Positions 1 to 7,832 of a stretch of 26,511 bases of DNA are shown here, one piece after another. This DNA comes from Candidatus Poseidoniales archaeon (GTDB lineage: Archaea > Thermoplasmatota > Poseidoniia > Poseidoniales > Thalassarchaeaceae), in assembly GCA_028821815.1 (NCBI GenBank), contig JAPKEY010000004.1, positions 1 through 26,511 on the forward strand, given 5' to 3'. Every line of letters begins with the position of its first letter. Positions within the stretch are counted from its first letter, which is position 1. The notes beneath the pieces are model-generated. The model did not search any database and had not been told where the DNA came from. It saw nothing but the letters and a program-made list of their open reading frames with translations. The position numbers were made by a program, and so were the translations under genes.

Positions 1-1
1 A

Positions 2-964
2 GACAATTGTCTTGCAGCTCTCGTTAAACAAACATATCGGCCGTTAGAAATCATCGCTGTCGATGATGGCTCAACAGATGGTGGGTTTACAAAATTAAAA
101 GCATGGGAAGGTGAACACAATGGCATTATTGTAAGTGTACTCAAACAACCCCCCACCGGTTTATCTGCCGGCCGAAATTTAGCCCTTGAACATTCGAAGG
201 GTGAATGGGTTGCAATTACAGATATTGATTGTCGACCTGACCCATACTGGATTTCAGAAATGATTCTTGTGAGTGACGGGTTGGAAGATGAACAAGTTCT
301 GGCAGTTACTGGACGCACCATCTTTGACGAAGGTGATACTGTGACGAGTCGACTTCGTTCTCGTTCAATCGCACGAAAATACACAAGTCGGCCCCGCCTC
401 ACAAGTCTAGCCAATGGGCCTTGTTCAATGTTTGAAAGAGGGGCATTGATTGAGGTGGGTGGTTTTGATCCAAAATGGTATCACGCTGAAGATATGGAAG
501 TTAGTTTACGATTGCTACAGAGGGGGGGTGTCATCGTGCATACCCCGGCAGCAGTAGTGCATCATGTTGCAGAATCTTCGTTACGCCTATTTTTGTTCAA
601 GCGCAGTCGTGATGCGAGAGCCCATATGCGAATCCGCAGACGTTTTGGGCGCCATGGAGTTCTCAAGCCAAATGGCTACACTCATCTGCATGATTTCGTA
701 GGTGATGCAAAAGATGTTGTTTGGATGCTTCCAATCGCACTCATTGGTTTGGGTATGGCTGTCACACTATTGCTGTGGTTACCTCAACAGGATTACTTGT
801 GGTGGGTGGCCGCATCCACAGCAGGATTCTGGTGTATATTATACGCATCACGTTGGCATCAATTATTGTGGAGCGGAGCGCTTTGGATTGGTGCGTTTCT
901 AGGCATCATCGACGCAATCCTTGGCCGTCATGGACATTCACGACCATTCCAAAGGAAAGAGTGA
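2..964 (+). CDS. GT2 family glycosyltransferase, C-terminal membrane region (5' truncated)
   Basis: The reading frame is open from base 2, so the gene starts before the window; 320 residues are visible. The first 80 residues carry the GT-A signature of family 2 glycosyltransferases: DDGSTDGG at 21-28 for nucleotide-sugar binding, LSAGRN near 54-59, and the metal-binding DID at 74-76. An acidic ED motif (YHAEDME, about 160-166) sits where the catalytic base lies in GT2 enzymes. From about residue 239 the chain is hydrophobic, with roughly three possible membrane helices before a basic end. By family, it should transfer a sugar from an activated donor to a lipid or polysaccharide acceptor at the inner membrane face. 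The substrate cannot be read from sequence. Its TGA at 962-964 directly abuts the stop of the convergent gene at 965. Confidence 0.88.
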   Translation, partial: DNCLAALVKQTYRPLEIIAVDDGSTDGGFTKLKAWEGEHNGIIVSVLKQPPTGLSAGRNLALEHSKGEWVAITDIDCRPDPYWISEMILVSDGLEDEQVLAVTGRTIFDEGDTVTSRLRSRSIARKYTSRPRLTSLANGPCSMFERGALIEVGGFDPKWYHAEDMEVSLRLLQRGGVIVHTPAAVVHHVAESSLRLFLFKRSRDARAHMRIRRRFGRHGVLKPNGYTHLHDFVGDAKDVVWMLPIALIGLGMAVTLLLWLPQQDYLWWVAASTAGFWCILYASRWHQLLWSGALWIGAFLGIIDAILGRHGHSRPFQRKE

Positions 965-1525
965 TTATTTTTCCATTTCAGCCTTGGCTGCAAACATCAA
1001 GGCAACCCCAAATCCAAGTAGAGCCGCAGTGACTGAGTAGACTCCAACATCGACCCAATTCCAATGGACGATGCTTTGATAGATGTAGAAACCAAGACCT
1101 AAGACGATACACCACATGGCTGCAGTCATTTGGGCCCCTGCTTCTTTTGTCGACATCAAGCTAAGCCATGAATCACAGGTGAATACTCCTCGAATCCAAG
1201 CCATAATGCCCCCTTCTGTTGAATTGTGTATGCAACGACCACTCCATGCCATTAGACCAATTGAAAGAGCCATGAAAACAGAATCGCTTGCTGGTCGGAA
1301 GACCATATCAGATGTGAAAAGATCAGGATAGAGTTGACCGACGCTTAGATAGGCAGCCCACACGACCTTGAGTTTGTTCTCAGCCGTGCCCCCAATACCA
1401 TACACGATATTGAGGATTCCAAGCACAGTTGCCCAAAGTCCGAGGGCAAAGGCAAGTGAAGTGAGTGTGCGCCCTTCATGGACATCATCTGCGGTCATCG
1501 GCTCGGCGACCGAAGCCCTCGTCAT
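965..1525 (-). CDS. small multi-pass membrane protein, unknown function
   Basis: No family recognised. The product of about 186 residues is strongly hydrophobic, with about four predicted membrane segments: around LAFALGLWATVLGILNIVYG, around VFMALSIGLMAWSG, around MWCIVLGLGFYIYQSIV, and near the C-terminus (VTAALLGFGVALMFAA). A loop between the second and third segments has two Cys (RCIHNS and FTCDSW). The frame is open further upstream to 1606, but that stretch overlaps the end of orc1/cdc6, so I place the start at the ATG at 1525, 37 nt after that gene's stop. An ATG at 1498 is also possible. It is probably cotranscribed with cdc6. The stop TAA (965-967) touches the stop of the glycosyltransferase on the other strand. 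Confidence 0.6.
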   Translation of the reverse strand: MTRASVAEPMTADDVHEGRTLTSLAFALGLWATVLGILNIVYGIGGTAENKLKVVWAAYLSVGQLYPDLFTSDMVFRPASDSVFMALSIGLMAWSGRCIHNSTEGGIMAWIRGVFTCDSWLSLMSTKEAGAQMTAAMWCIVLGLGFYIYQSIVHWNWVDVGVYSVTAALLGFGVALMFAAKAEMEK

Positions 1526-1562
1526 AACCGTTACCCGCAGAACACACCCTACGAATGCTCCT

Positions 1563-2810
1563 CTAGAGCCTATTCTGTAGGCGATATCGTGCGTTGACAA
1601 CATCATCCATCACCGGTTCAGCGGAATGCATCACCTTTAGGGCATCAAAGGCAGGAGGCAAGCAGGAATTGATCCGTTTGGACATTCCGTGGCGCCCCCG
1701 ACTTGTCGTCTTAGCCGTGATGATTCCTGCCATGTCCAAGCCGCGGATAAGTGATGAAACTCGCCGACTTGTCAACGGTCTTTCTCCAGCATTTTCACAA
1801 GCGATTTCATATGTCCCATATACCTCACCAGTCGAGATGTTTGACAGTCCATTTTTTTCATTGATTAAGATTGAAAATAATACCAACTTTTGTTGTAATG
1901 GGAGGTCTTGAATTGTTGGTGTTATCTGATCAAACTCTAGTTGATTTTGAGCTTTTCTCACATGATTAATACCGACGACATCCACCTCGCTTTGCTCCGC
2001 CTGTTGAACTGAAATTCGTAGTAAATCAAGGGCCCTACGTGCGTCCCCATCTTCCTTAGCAGCCAGAGCAGCACACAGTGGTATAACCGAATCATCCAGA
2101 ACATCTTGTTTGATCCCCCGCATTGCTCGCGGCTTCAGTACGTCCTCTAACTGTGCCGCATTGTATGGAGCGAAGACAACATCGATAGGCGCGAGACGGG
2201 ATTGGACTCTTGGGTCCAACAATTCGGTGAACGCTAGGTCATTGCTAATTCCAATAACACAGCAGAATGCTCCTGTAAGTAATCCAATATTTAGACTGGT
2301 CAAACTGTAGAGTAAATCATCACCTTCCGAACCCTTACGAACTAGGTGATCAATCTCATCGAGTATGATTACGTGCACACCTGCGCGCGCTTGCATGCGC
2401 GCACGTACGCGATCGAACACTTTGTCAGCCGGCCATCCAGTGAAAGGGATCGCTTCATCTCCTTCTACCGCCAATTTATTCCCAATCTCAGCGAGAACTC
2501 TATACTTTGTATCGATGTTTCTACAGTTGATTTCGACAGTATGAATTTTACATCCTTCTGCAGCACCCTTGGATTCTAAATCACGGCAAACAAATCGAGT
2601 CACAGCGGTTTTCCCAGACCCTGGCCTGCCATACAGGTTCATGTTGGACGGCGCATGTCCCCTCAACGCTTCCACAAGGTTGTTGACAAGTGCTGAGATT
2701 TCATTACCCCTGTGAGGTAAATCTTCCGGATTGAATGCATGACCGAGTGCGCGCCTATCTCGGAAGAGGCTTTTCACACGCAGAAGATTGTCGAAAAGAT
2801 TTTCGCTCAT
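1563..2810 (-). CDS. cdc6: Orc1/Cdc6 replication initiator
   Basis: AAA+ ATPase that by family recognises origin DNA and loads the MCM helicase in archaea. Counting from an in-frame ATG at 2828, Walker A is GRPGSGKT (67-74), Walker B IILDEID (154-160), sensor 1 GISND (193-197), the initiator-specific/Arg-finger region LDPRVQSRL (204-212), and sensor 2 GDARRALDLL (261-270). Residues about 305-395 form the C-terminal winged helix that binds origin DNA. The length of about 415 aa is normal for archaeal Orc1. I prefer the ATG at 2810 because a GGAAGTG element precedes it at proper spacing; the ATG at 2828 is only 6 codons longer. A gene-free AT-rich stretch lies directly upstream, as is common where orc1 genes neighbour origins. 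The small membrane protein follows on the same strand. Confidence 0.95.
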   Translation of the reverse strand: MSENLFDNLLRVKSLFRDRRALGHAFNPEDLPHRGNEISALVNNLVEALRGHAPSNMNLYGRPGSGKTAVTRFVCRDLESKGAAEGCKIHTVEINCRNIDTKYRVLAEIGNKLAVEGDEAIPFTGWPADKVFDRVRARMQARAGVHVIILDEIDHLVRKGSEGDDLLYSLTSLNIGLLTGAFCCVIGISNDLAFTELLDPRVQSRLAPIDVVFAPYNAAQLEDVLKPRAMRGIKQDVLDDSVIPLCAALAAKEDGDARRALDLLRISVQQAEQSEVDVVGINHVRKAQNQLEFDQITPTIQDLPLQQKLVLFSILINEKNGLSNISTGEVYGTYEIACENAGERPLTSRRVSSLIRGLDMAGIITAKTTSRGRHGMSKRINSCLPPAFDALKVMHSAEPVMDDVVNARYRLQNRL

Positions 2811-3261
2811 TTTTGAACACTTCCGCATTTCCTGTAAGCCAGACTATTGTGTGCCACCACATGGTCTTCTGAAGGCTACAGGGTTTTTCCCGAGTTACTT
2901 TGGACATTTAAGGATGCTTGCGTTCCTTGCTGGAGTATAGACATTCGGCCATTAAAAACTTACTTCTTCACATATACATCTGGTTGCGGTTCAGACGCCG
3001 AATTTAACAATAAAAAGACCTTCATACCCCCGATTCAGGATAATTTCAACACAATCAAGAAACATATCAGATTTTCGGGAATGCCCCTTCTTCTGATTAG
3101 GTTTTTCTGAGATGAAATTTGGATGATTATTAAATCCCCGTTAAATTAAACCCGACAAGGTAAAATAGAGAAATCCCAATTAGATACGATTCAAAATGTG
3201 AGAATAAGGGCCCTATTTTATCTCAAAATTGAGATATTTTTCAAGTAAATATAGTTACAAA
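2811..3261. other. AT-rich gene-free region upstream of cdc6; candidate replication origin
   Basis: About 430 bp without a credible gene between cdc6 and the metallo-hydrolase gene. By eye it is richer in A+T than the flanking genes, most clearly from about 3100 to 3260. It contains a 7-bp inverted repeat (3219-3236), a GGGCCC palindrome at about 3208-3213, and short C-runs (ACCCCC about 3025-3030, TCCCCG about 3135-3140). Archaeal origins often sit next to orc1/cdc6, so an origin is plausible by position. I could not find two clear copies of a canonical origin-recognition-box sequence, so this is inference from location and composition only. It must also hold the cdc6 promoter; no single TATA box stands out. 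Confidence 0.35.
3219..3236. other. 7-bp inverted repeat with 4-nt loop
   Basis: The arms TATCTCA and TGAGATA flank AAAT, and a T-run follows on the plus strand. It lies 26 bp beyond the stop of the metallo-hydrolase gene on the minus strand. It could be part of a termination or processing region for that gene, or a dyad within the candidate origin. On the minus strand the T-run lies on the wrong side for a classical hairpin terminator. Confidence 0.4.
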
Positions 3262-3984
3262 TCAGTAATTGTACTTGTCACCATCTTCCACTTCAATCAC
3301 ATTGTTGGGCAATTCAGATGTGCCCCCTCCTTCGGAAAAATTGTGGGTTGCCAAGAAAATGGTTTCAGGATTCTTTTGTGCCAAAATTGTCAAGCGAGAT
3401 GGTGTGTAGTGGTAGGGACTATCGACATAATCTGGGATGCCAAGTTCAATAATCATCACATCAGCTTCACTTGCCAGCCGTTCGATATTTTCACATGGCC
3501 CGGAATCGCCACAATGCACGAGAACAAACCCGTTCTTCTCAAATCGATAGCCATGTGGTTCTGTTGCTGGATCGTGGCAGACCTCAAAGCGTTCAAATGT
3601 CCATCCTTGTGCATCACCATTTTCAGTATGGTGGGAAACCCAAGATAAATCGTTCAATGATCCAGGATAAGCGAGATCGCAAAGTTGCATGAGCCTTGCC
3701 TCTCCACCTACATGAGCATGGATCCTTAGCATATTCTTGGACTGACGATCTGAAATCCATTTCCGTTCTAGTAGTAGAAATGGGAGTCCAAAAGTGTGAT
3801 CGCCATGCCAATGGGTGATGAATAAATCCTGGATATCGGCTGGGGAAATCCCCTGCTCGCGCAGCTGTGGGATGACAGTGGGGGGTGCATCCACAAGCAT
3901 TTTCCCATCGATAAGAACAAGTGAATGAAGACGTCCCATAGGGCAAAATGCATTCCCTGAACCGAGAAAGGAAATCTCTACCAT
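3262..3984 (-). CDS. RNase Z-like metallo-beta-lactamase fold hydrolase
   Basis: A 240-aa metallo-beta-lactamase protein of the RNase Z/ElaC-like type. The start MVEISFLGSG is typical of that branch. Zinc ligands visible are H58, H60, D62 and H63 in THWHGDHTFG, then H137 (VCHDPA), D160 (HCGDSG) and H214 (ATHNF), which completes the usual set. RNase Z removes 3' trailers from tRNA precursors; related proteins are phosphodiesterases or other hydrolases. The protein is short for RNase Z (usually about 300 aa), and I do not see the flexible exosite arm, so substrate assignment is open. The start at 3984 is supported by GGGAGAGG about 4 nt upstream. It is divergently arranged with the reductase gene at 4173. 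Confidence 0.85.
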   Translation of the reverse strand: MVEISFLGSGNAFCPMGRLHSLVLIDGKMLVDAPPTVIPQLREQGISPADIQDLFITHWHGDHTFGLPFLLLERKWISDRQSKNMLRIHAHVGGEARLMQLCDLAYPGSLNDLSWVSHHTENGDAQGWTFERFEVCHDPATEPHGYRFEKNGFVLVHCGDSGPCENIERLASEADVMIIELGIPDYVDSPYHYTPSRLTILAQKNPETIFLATHNFSEGGGTSELPNNVIEVEDGDKYNY

Positions 3985-4034
3985 TAGCCTCTCCCAAAAT
4001 TCGCGTGAAGATGATTACAGGTCAAGTTTGCGCC

Positions 4035-4051
4035 TCACTCTTCCTGAGTGA
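4035..4051. other. 6-bp inverted repeat in the divergent promoter region
   Basis: TCACTC and GAGTGA flank TTCCT, followed by AAAA on the plus strand. It lies about where the transcript of the minus-strand gene would begin. It could be a 5' hairpin or an operator for a dimeric regulator. Confidence 0.3.
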
Positions 4052-4064
4052 AAAATCCTGTATT

Positions 4065-4096
4065 GGAGGTGAATATTATTGATGGCTAGGGGCTGA
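4065..4096 (+). other. perfect ribosome site plus five-codon micro-ORF
   Basis: GGAGGTGA at 4065-4072 is an excellent match to the 16S rRNA 3' end. Nine nt after its GGAGG core stands TTG, then ATG GCT AGG GGC TGA, so a ribosome would make only four or five residues. The TGA lies in a GGGG-CTGA-CCCC inverted repeat (4089-4100). It may be a leader peptide of the reductase operon, the relic of a decayed gene start, or chance. A TATA-like element downstream at 4108 would, if used, leave it untranscribed. Confidence 0.3.
4072..4080 (-). promoter_or_regulatory. TATA-like box for the metallo-hydrolase gene
   Basis: On the minus strand this reads AATAATATT. With the usual archaeal spacing of about 26 nt, transcription would start near 4050, giving a leader of about 65 nt that includes a GGGAGAGG ribosome site before the ATG at 3984. 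Position and composition are the only evidence. Confidence 0.35.
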
Positions 4097-4107
4097 CCCC
4101 GTTGCTT

Positions 4108-4115
4108 GAAATATG
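4108..4115 (+). promoter_or_regulatory. TATA-like box for the reductase gene
   Basis: GAAATATG lies 58-65 nt before the TTG start at 4173. Normal archaeal spacing puts transcription start near 4138, leaving a leader of about 35 nt with a good ribosome site. Confidence 0.35.
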
Positions 4116-4161
4116 AAAGACGAGGCGCTCATAATGTCCCCCTTGGATTTGGGTAACACTT

Positions 4162-4169
4162 GAGGTGAT
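4162..4169 (+). promoter_or_regulatory. ribosome binding site fixing a TTG start
   Basis: GAGGTGAT ends 3 nt before the TTG at 4173-4175. No ATG is in frame nearby, and the conserved reductase sequence starts soon after, so this site decides a non-ATG start. Confidence 0.65.
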
Positions 4170-4172
4170 ACA

Positions 4173-5453
4173 TTGTCAGAATGGAGTGCAAAGAACCCCT
4201 ATGATTCGACAGTCACCGTGAACCATGTTCTGAATGGGGAGGGTTCAAGAAAAGAAACTCGCCATATTGTATTTGATTTGGGCGATTCAGGATTAGAATA
4301 CAAAGCAGGTGACGCGCTCGGGGTTATTCCAATCACATCGACTGAATTGGTCGAAGACGTGCTTGTAGCACTCGGAGCCGATGCTGATGGAATCGTTGAT
4401 ACGCATGCTGGAGAGATGAGCCTTATAGATGCCCTCTCAAATCACTATGAAATTCATCAGGTCAATCGAAAATTCGTTGCAAGCATTGGTCAAAAATTCG
4501 AGTCATTAGGTGACCCCACTGAAATTCGAATCGTCAAGCGTGTTCGTACCTCAGTCAATTCCGGGCAAGCAACAATGCATTGGTCATGGTCGGGAGAAGA
4601 GGATGATTATCCAGAGGGATATAATCCTGCAGATGGTAACGTCGACCCAGCTCTAGAACTGTGGAACACTTTGCGTTCAGATGACAAAGAAATGGAAAAT
4701 TATCTATGGGGCCGAGATTACATAGATGTTCTCAATGACTTCGGTCACCTTGGGTTTAGTGGCCAAGAATTTGTTGATCAAATTGATCGTTTGAAACCAC
4801 GTCTCTATTCAATCGCCTCATCCCCAGATTTTGAACCAGGTACAGTTCACTTGACAGTCGGTATTGTTCGGTATGCTGGAGAAGGTCGAGCCAAGACTGG
4901 TTTGACAACCGGGTATCTTGCGGATCGGGTACCTGAAGGAACGGATAACGTCCGCGTCTTCATGTCACCAACACGGTCATTCGTCCTCCCTGAAGATGGC
5001 GATAAGGATATCATCATGGTTGGCCCGGGAACTGGAATTGCACCATTCCGAGCATTCATTCAACAACGAAAGATGGACAATGCAAAGGGGCGCAATTGGT
5101 TGTTCTTTGGTGATTGGACTGAGGCTGGAGAGTACCTATATCGGGATGAGATGAGTGGATTTGTCGAGGATGGTACAGTTGACAAACTCGATTTGGCTTG
5201 GTCTCGAGAAGGTCCTGAGAAGGTCTACGTACAGCATCTAATGGCCTCTCATGGTGCTGAAATTTGGGAATGGATTAACAATGGTGGCTACTTCTACGTT
5301 TGTGGAGACAAGAATTACATGGCAAAGGATGTCCACAAGACGCTCATCAACATCTGTGCTGAGTATGGTGGTTACTCAGAAGAAGATGCCAAGGCATTTG
5401 TCGAGCAGACACTGATGAAGGAAGAAAAACGCTACTTGCGTGACGTGTACTGA
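4173..5453 (+). CDS. CysJ/cytochrome P450 reductase-type FAD/NADPH oxidoreductase lacking the flavodoxin domain
   Basis: The 426-aa protein corresponds to the FAD- and NADPH-binding half of diflavin reductases. FAD contacts are RLYSIAS (210-216) and the GLTTGYLAD segment (243-251). The NADPH site has GPGTGIAPFRAF (284-295), the SRE motif (344-346) and YVCGD (375-379). The chain ends in an aromatic residue (LRDVY), as these reductases usually do. The N-terminal FMN-binding flavodoxin domain is absent, so electrons must go to a separate flavodoxin, ferredoxin or other partner. The connecting domain carries an acidic stretch around 140-160. In sulfite reductase the homologous subunit feeds CysI, but no CysI is in this window, so the physiological acceptor is unknown. 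It starts with TTG and is followed 50-60 nt later by biotin carboxylase. Confidence 0.88.
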   Translation: MSEWSAKNPYDSTVTVNHVLNGEGSRKETRHIVFDLGDSGLEYKAGDALGVIPITSTELVEDVLVALGADADGIVDTHAGEMSLIDALSNHYEIHQVNRKFVASIGQKFESLGDPTEIRIVKRVRTSVNSGQATMHWSWSGEEDDYPEGYNPADGNVDPALELWNTLRSDDKEMENYLWGRDYIDVLNDFGHLGFSGQEFVDQIDRLKPRLYSIASSPDFEPGTVHLTVGIVRYAGEGRAKTGLTTGYLADRVPEGTDNVRVFMSPTRSFVLPEDGDKDIIMVGPGTGIAPFRAFIQQRKMDNAKGRNWLFFGDWTEAGEYLYRDEMSGFVEDGTVDKLDLAWSREGPEKVYVQHLMASHGAEIWEWINNGGYFYVCGDKNYMAKDVHKTLINICAEYGGYSEEDAKAFVEQTLMKEEKRYLRDVY

Positions 5454-5457
5454 AACA

Positions 5458-5477
5458 ATCCGCCCCTAAGAGCGGAT
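5458..5477 (+). other. 6-bp inverted repeat between reductase and biotin carboxylase
   Basis: ATCCGC and GCGGAT are separated by 8 nt, just after the reductase stop. No T-run follows, so it is not a classical intrinsic terminator. It could be a processing hairpin or chance. Confidence 0.3.
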
Positions 5478-5515
5478 GCGGCACGCCTTTGAACCGGACG
5501 CGAATGGCAACATCC

Positions 5516-6853
5516 ATGTTCAAGCGAGTCTTGATTGCGAATCGCGGCGAGATTGCGCTTCGAATCAGCCGAGCACTGCGTGAACTTGGTGTTGAGGTTT
5601 GTATTGTTCATGGCAGAGAAGATCGACTTTCCCTCCCTGTCCGTTTTTCAGATTATGCGATTCCGATATATCGCTCCAACCCCTTGGATTCTTATCTTGA
5701 TCATGAGGCAATTATTCAGGCAGCAAAAGATGTGGGGGCTGAAGCGATTCATCCGGGTTATGGATTCCTCGCAGAAAATTCTGCTTTCGTCAATCGTTGT
5801 CAAGAAGAAGGCATTACTTTTATTGGACCAAGTGCTGAAGTCATCGCACTTTTGGGAGATAAAATCGAGGCAAGGAAGGCAATGGAAGCGGCTGGTCTAC
5901 CCATTGCTAAGGGCAGCGATGAAGCCATCGAAGATGCACATGTTGCAAGTCAATTGGCAGCCAATATTGGATATCCCGTGATTATCAAAGCTGCCGCAGG
6001 AGGCGGTGGCATTGGTATGCAAATTGTGCACCAAGAAAGCGAGTTTAAATCCGCTCTAAACCTATGCCAATCTAGGGCACAATCTGCGTTTGGTGACAAT
6101 CGAGTTTTTGTCGAGAAATATATTGAAGGAGCCCAACATATTGAGTTCCAAGTCCTCGGCGATGGTGTTGATGCAATTCACTTCGGTGAGCGTTTTTGCT
6201 CTATTCAAAGACGCCACCAAAAGTTGCTTGAAGAGGGCCCTTGGCTTTCTGATGAAATCCGCACAGCAATTGGATCTCAGGTTTGTGAGGGTGCTCGTGC
6301 CGTCGGTTATCGTGGTTTGGCGACATTTGAATTTCTACGCGATAAGCATGGTGAATTTTTCTTTCTCGAGGTCAACCCTCGGGTTCAGGTTGAACACACC
6401 ATTACCGAGATGATTACTGGTACAGATCTGGTTAAATTGGGAATTCGTGTAGCTGCGGGTGAATCACTTCCAATCAAACAAAAGGAAATCGAATTCTCTG
6501 GCCACGCTATTCAGTGTAGACTCAATGCCGAAGACCCCCTCAACTTCGTCCCCTCACCAGGGAAATTGTGGGATTGCCATTTCCCCGGAGGCCGGGGGGT
6601 GCGGGTGGATACACATGCTCACATTGGTTACGAAATGCCAGGTTGCTTTGATTCACTATTGGCCAAACTCATCGTCTGGGGTCAAGATCGTGAAGAAGCG
6701 ATTGCGAAGATGAAAGCAGCCCTAAAGGAGACCACGCTGATTGGAGTCGATACAGTCATCCCTCTACACCAGGCTATTCTAGATGAACCCGATTTCATTG
6801 CTCGCGACGTCACAATTCAATATCTTGAAGACCATCCCAACCTGCTCGGGTGA
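5516..6853 (+). CDS. accC: biotin carboxylase (acyl-CoA carboxylase subunit)
   Basis: ATP-grasp enzyme that carboxylates biotin, the first half-reaction of acetyl-/propionyl-CoA carboxylase. The start MFKRVLIANRGEIALRI is the family's usual N-terminus, which is why I choose the ATG at 5516; ATG 5504 and TTG 5489 are in frame upstream. Motifs are HPGYGFLAEN, the glycine-rich loop KAAAGGGGIGM, RRHQKLLEEGP, the catalytic EVNPRVQVEHTITE, and the C-terminal GHAIQCRLNAEDP...PSPG. At 445 aa it is BC only, with no fused biotinyl (BCCP) or carboxyltransferase domain; those partners must be encoded elsewhere. By family the complex makes malonyl-CoA or methylmalonyl-CoA. It overlaps no neighbour, and its stop lies 4 nt before the PfkB kinase start. 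Confidence 0.93.
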   Translation: MFKRVLIANRGEIALRISRALRELGVEVCIVHGREDRLSLPVRFSDYAIPIYRSNPLDSYLDHEAIIQAAKDVGAEAIHPGYGFLAENSAFVNRCQEEGITFIGPSAEVIALLGDKIEARKAMEAAGLPIAKGSDEAIEDAHVASQLAANIGYPVIIKAAAGGGGIGMQIVHQESEFKSALNLCQSRAQSAFGDNRVFVEKYIEGAQHIEFQVLGDGVDAIHFGERFCSIQRRHQKLLEEGPWLSDEIRTAIGSQVCEGARAVGYRGLATFEFLRDKHGEFFFLEVNPRVQVEHTITEMITGTDLVKLGIRVAAGESLPIKQKEIEFSGHAIQCRLNAEDPLNFVPSPGKLWDCHFPGGRGVRVDTHAHIGYEMPGCFDSLLAKLIVWGQDREEAIAKMKAALKETTLIGVDTVIPLHQAILDEPDFIARDVTIQYLEDHPNLLG

Positions 6854-6857
6854 TACA

Positions 6858-7832
6858 ATGGACATCGTTATCGTCGGGAGCCTCGCATACGACGACCTTG
6901 AAACAGAGGCTGGTAATGTCACCAATTCCTTGGGGGGTTCTGGTACATTTGCCGGTATTGCTGCGGCTTTTCATGCCAGCCGCAGGGTTGATCCTGGTGG
7001 GATACTACCGGTTGGAATCGTCTGTGCAGTAGGCGATGATTTCCGTGAATCAGATATAGATTTACTCAGTCAAGCAGGCCTCAATCTCGATGGTGTAGAA
7101 ACCATCGAAGATGGTCGAACATTCCGATGGCACGGCCGATACGAAGGTGATATGGGTCAAGCAATCACTATTGAAACACAGCAAAATGTGTTGGATGGTT
7201 ATGAACCAAGAGTTCCGGTTGCTTGGTGGTCTCCTCGAATTCTATTCCTCGCCAATAATCACCCTGCGATTCAGTCACATGTCCTCGATCAATGTGAGGG
7301 GGCTAAATTCATTGCCTTGGATTCAATGAATCTGTGGATTAACATTGCGTTTGAAGAACTCTCAAATGTATTGCGGCGTGTTGATTTAGCCATCCTCAAT
7401 GACATGGAGGTCAGAATGATTGCAAAGGACGAGAACCTCATTCGAGCAGGTGAATCAATTCGTACTGGACATGCCCTATCCGGTGGATTAGAAGCTGGCG
7501 CAGGACCGTCTATTCTGATTATCAAAAAAGGCGAACATGGTAGCGTCGCTCTGACCGACAATGGTTTGCTCACACTTCCCGCTTTCCCAACTTCAGAGAT
7601 TGTTGATCCGACAGGGTGTGGGGATTCATTTGCAGGAACATTGTTGACATTCTTATCAGAATCTGAGAATTTGAATCCAACATATGATGAATTACACAAT
7701 GCCCTAGTACATGCAACAGTAACAGCATCGTTCACAATTTCTGCCTTTGGTACCGAGGGACTCATTGGCTTAGACAGAGGTGAATACCATGCGAGATTAG
7801 ATGCTTACAGGCGCATGGTTGGCTTGATTTAA
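6858..7832 (+). CDS. PfkB/ribokinase-family carbohydrate or nucleoside kinase
   Basis: A 324-aa ribokinase-fold kinase. The N-terminal GG motif is GGSGTFAGIAAAF (26-38) and the C-terminal signature is DPTGCGDSFAG (250-260), with D256 as the expected catalytic base and GCGD as the anion hole. NDME (181-184) matches the N-x-x-E metal/ATP region of this family. It phosphorylates a sugar, nucleoside or similar alcohol, but the substrate is not evident. The frame is open upstream to 6783, but that part overlaps biotin carboxylase. I place the start at the ATG at 6858, which is preceded by GGGTGAT overlapping the carboxylase stop, so translation is probably coupled. The TAA (7830-7832) abuts the stop of the convergent gene at 7833. 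Confidence 0.9.
   Translation: MDIVIVGSLAYDDLETEAGNVTNSLGGSGTFAGIAAAFHASRRVDPGGILPVGIVCAVGDDFRESDIDLLSQAGLNLDGVETIEDGRTFRWHGRYEGDMGQAITIETQQNVLDGYEPRVPVAWWSPRILFLANNHPAIQSHVLDQCEGAKFIALDSMNLWINIAFEELSNVLRRVDLAILNDMEVRMIAKDENLIRAGESIRTGHALSGGLEAGAGPSILIIKKGEHGSVALTDNGLLTLPAFPTSEIVDPTGCGDSFAGTLLTFLSESENLNPTYDELHNALVHATVTASFTISAFGTEGLIGLDRGEYHARLDAYRRMVGLI

Noticed and set aside
1594..1911. 105-codon plus-strand frame within cdc6
   Set aside because: Antisense to the Cdc6 winged-helix region and without features.
2847..3110. 87-codon plus-strand frame in the cdc6 upstream gap
   Set aside because: Composition is not protein-like, no ribosome site or promoter is visible, no recognisable motif is present, and it lies in the AT-rich intergenic region.
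2829..3261. Search for canonical origin recognition boxes
   Set aside because: Only short C/G runs and partial matches were found; no element recurs clearly, so no box is annotated.
6783..6857. Upstream extension of the PfkB kinase
   Set aside because: Lies inside biotin carboxylase; the GGGTGAT ribosome site and family N-terminus support the ATG at 6858.
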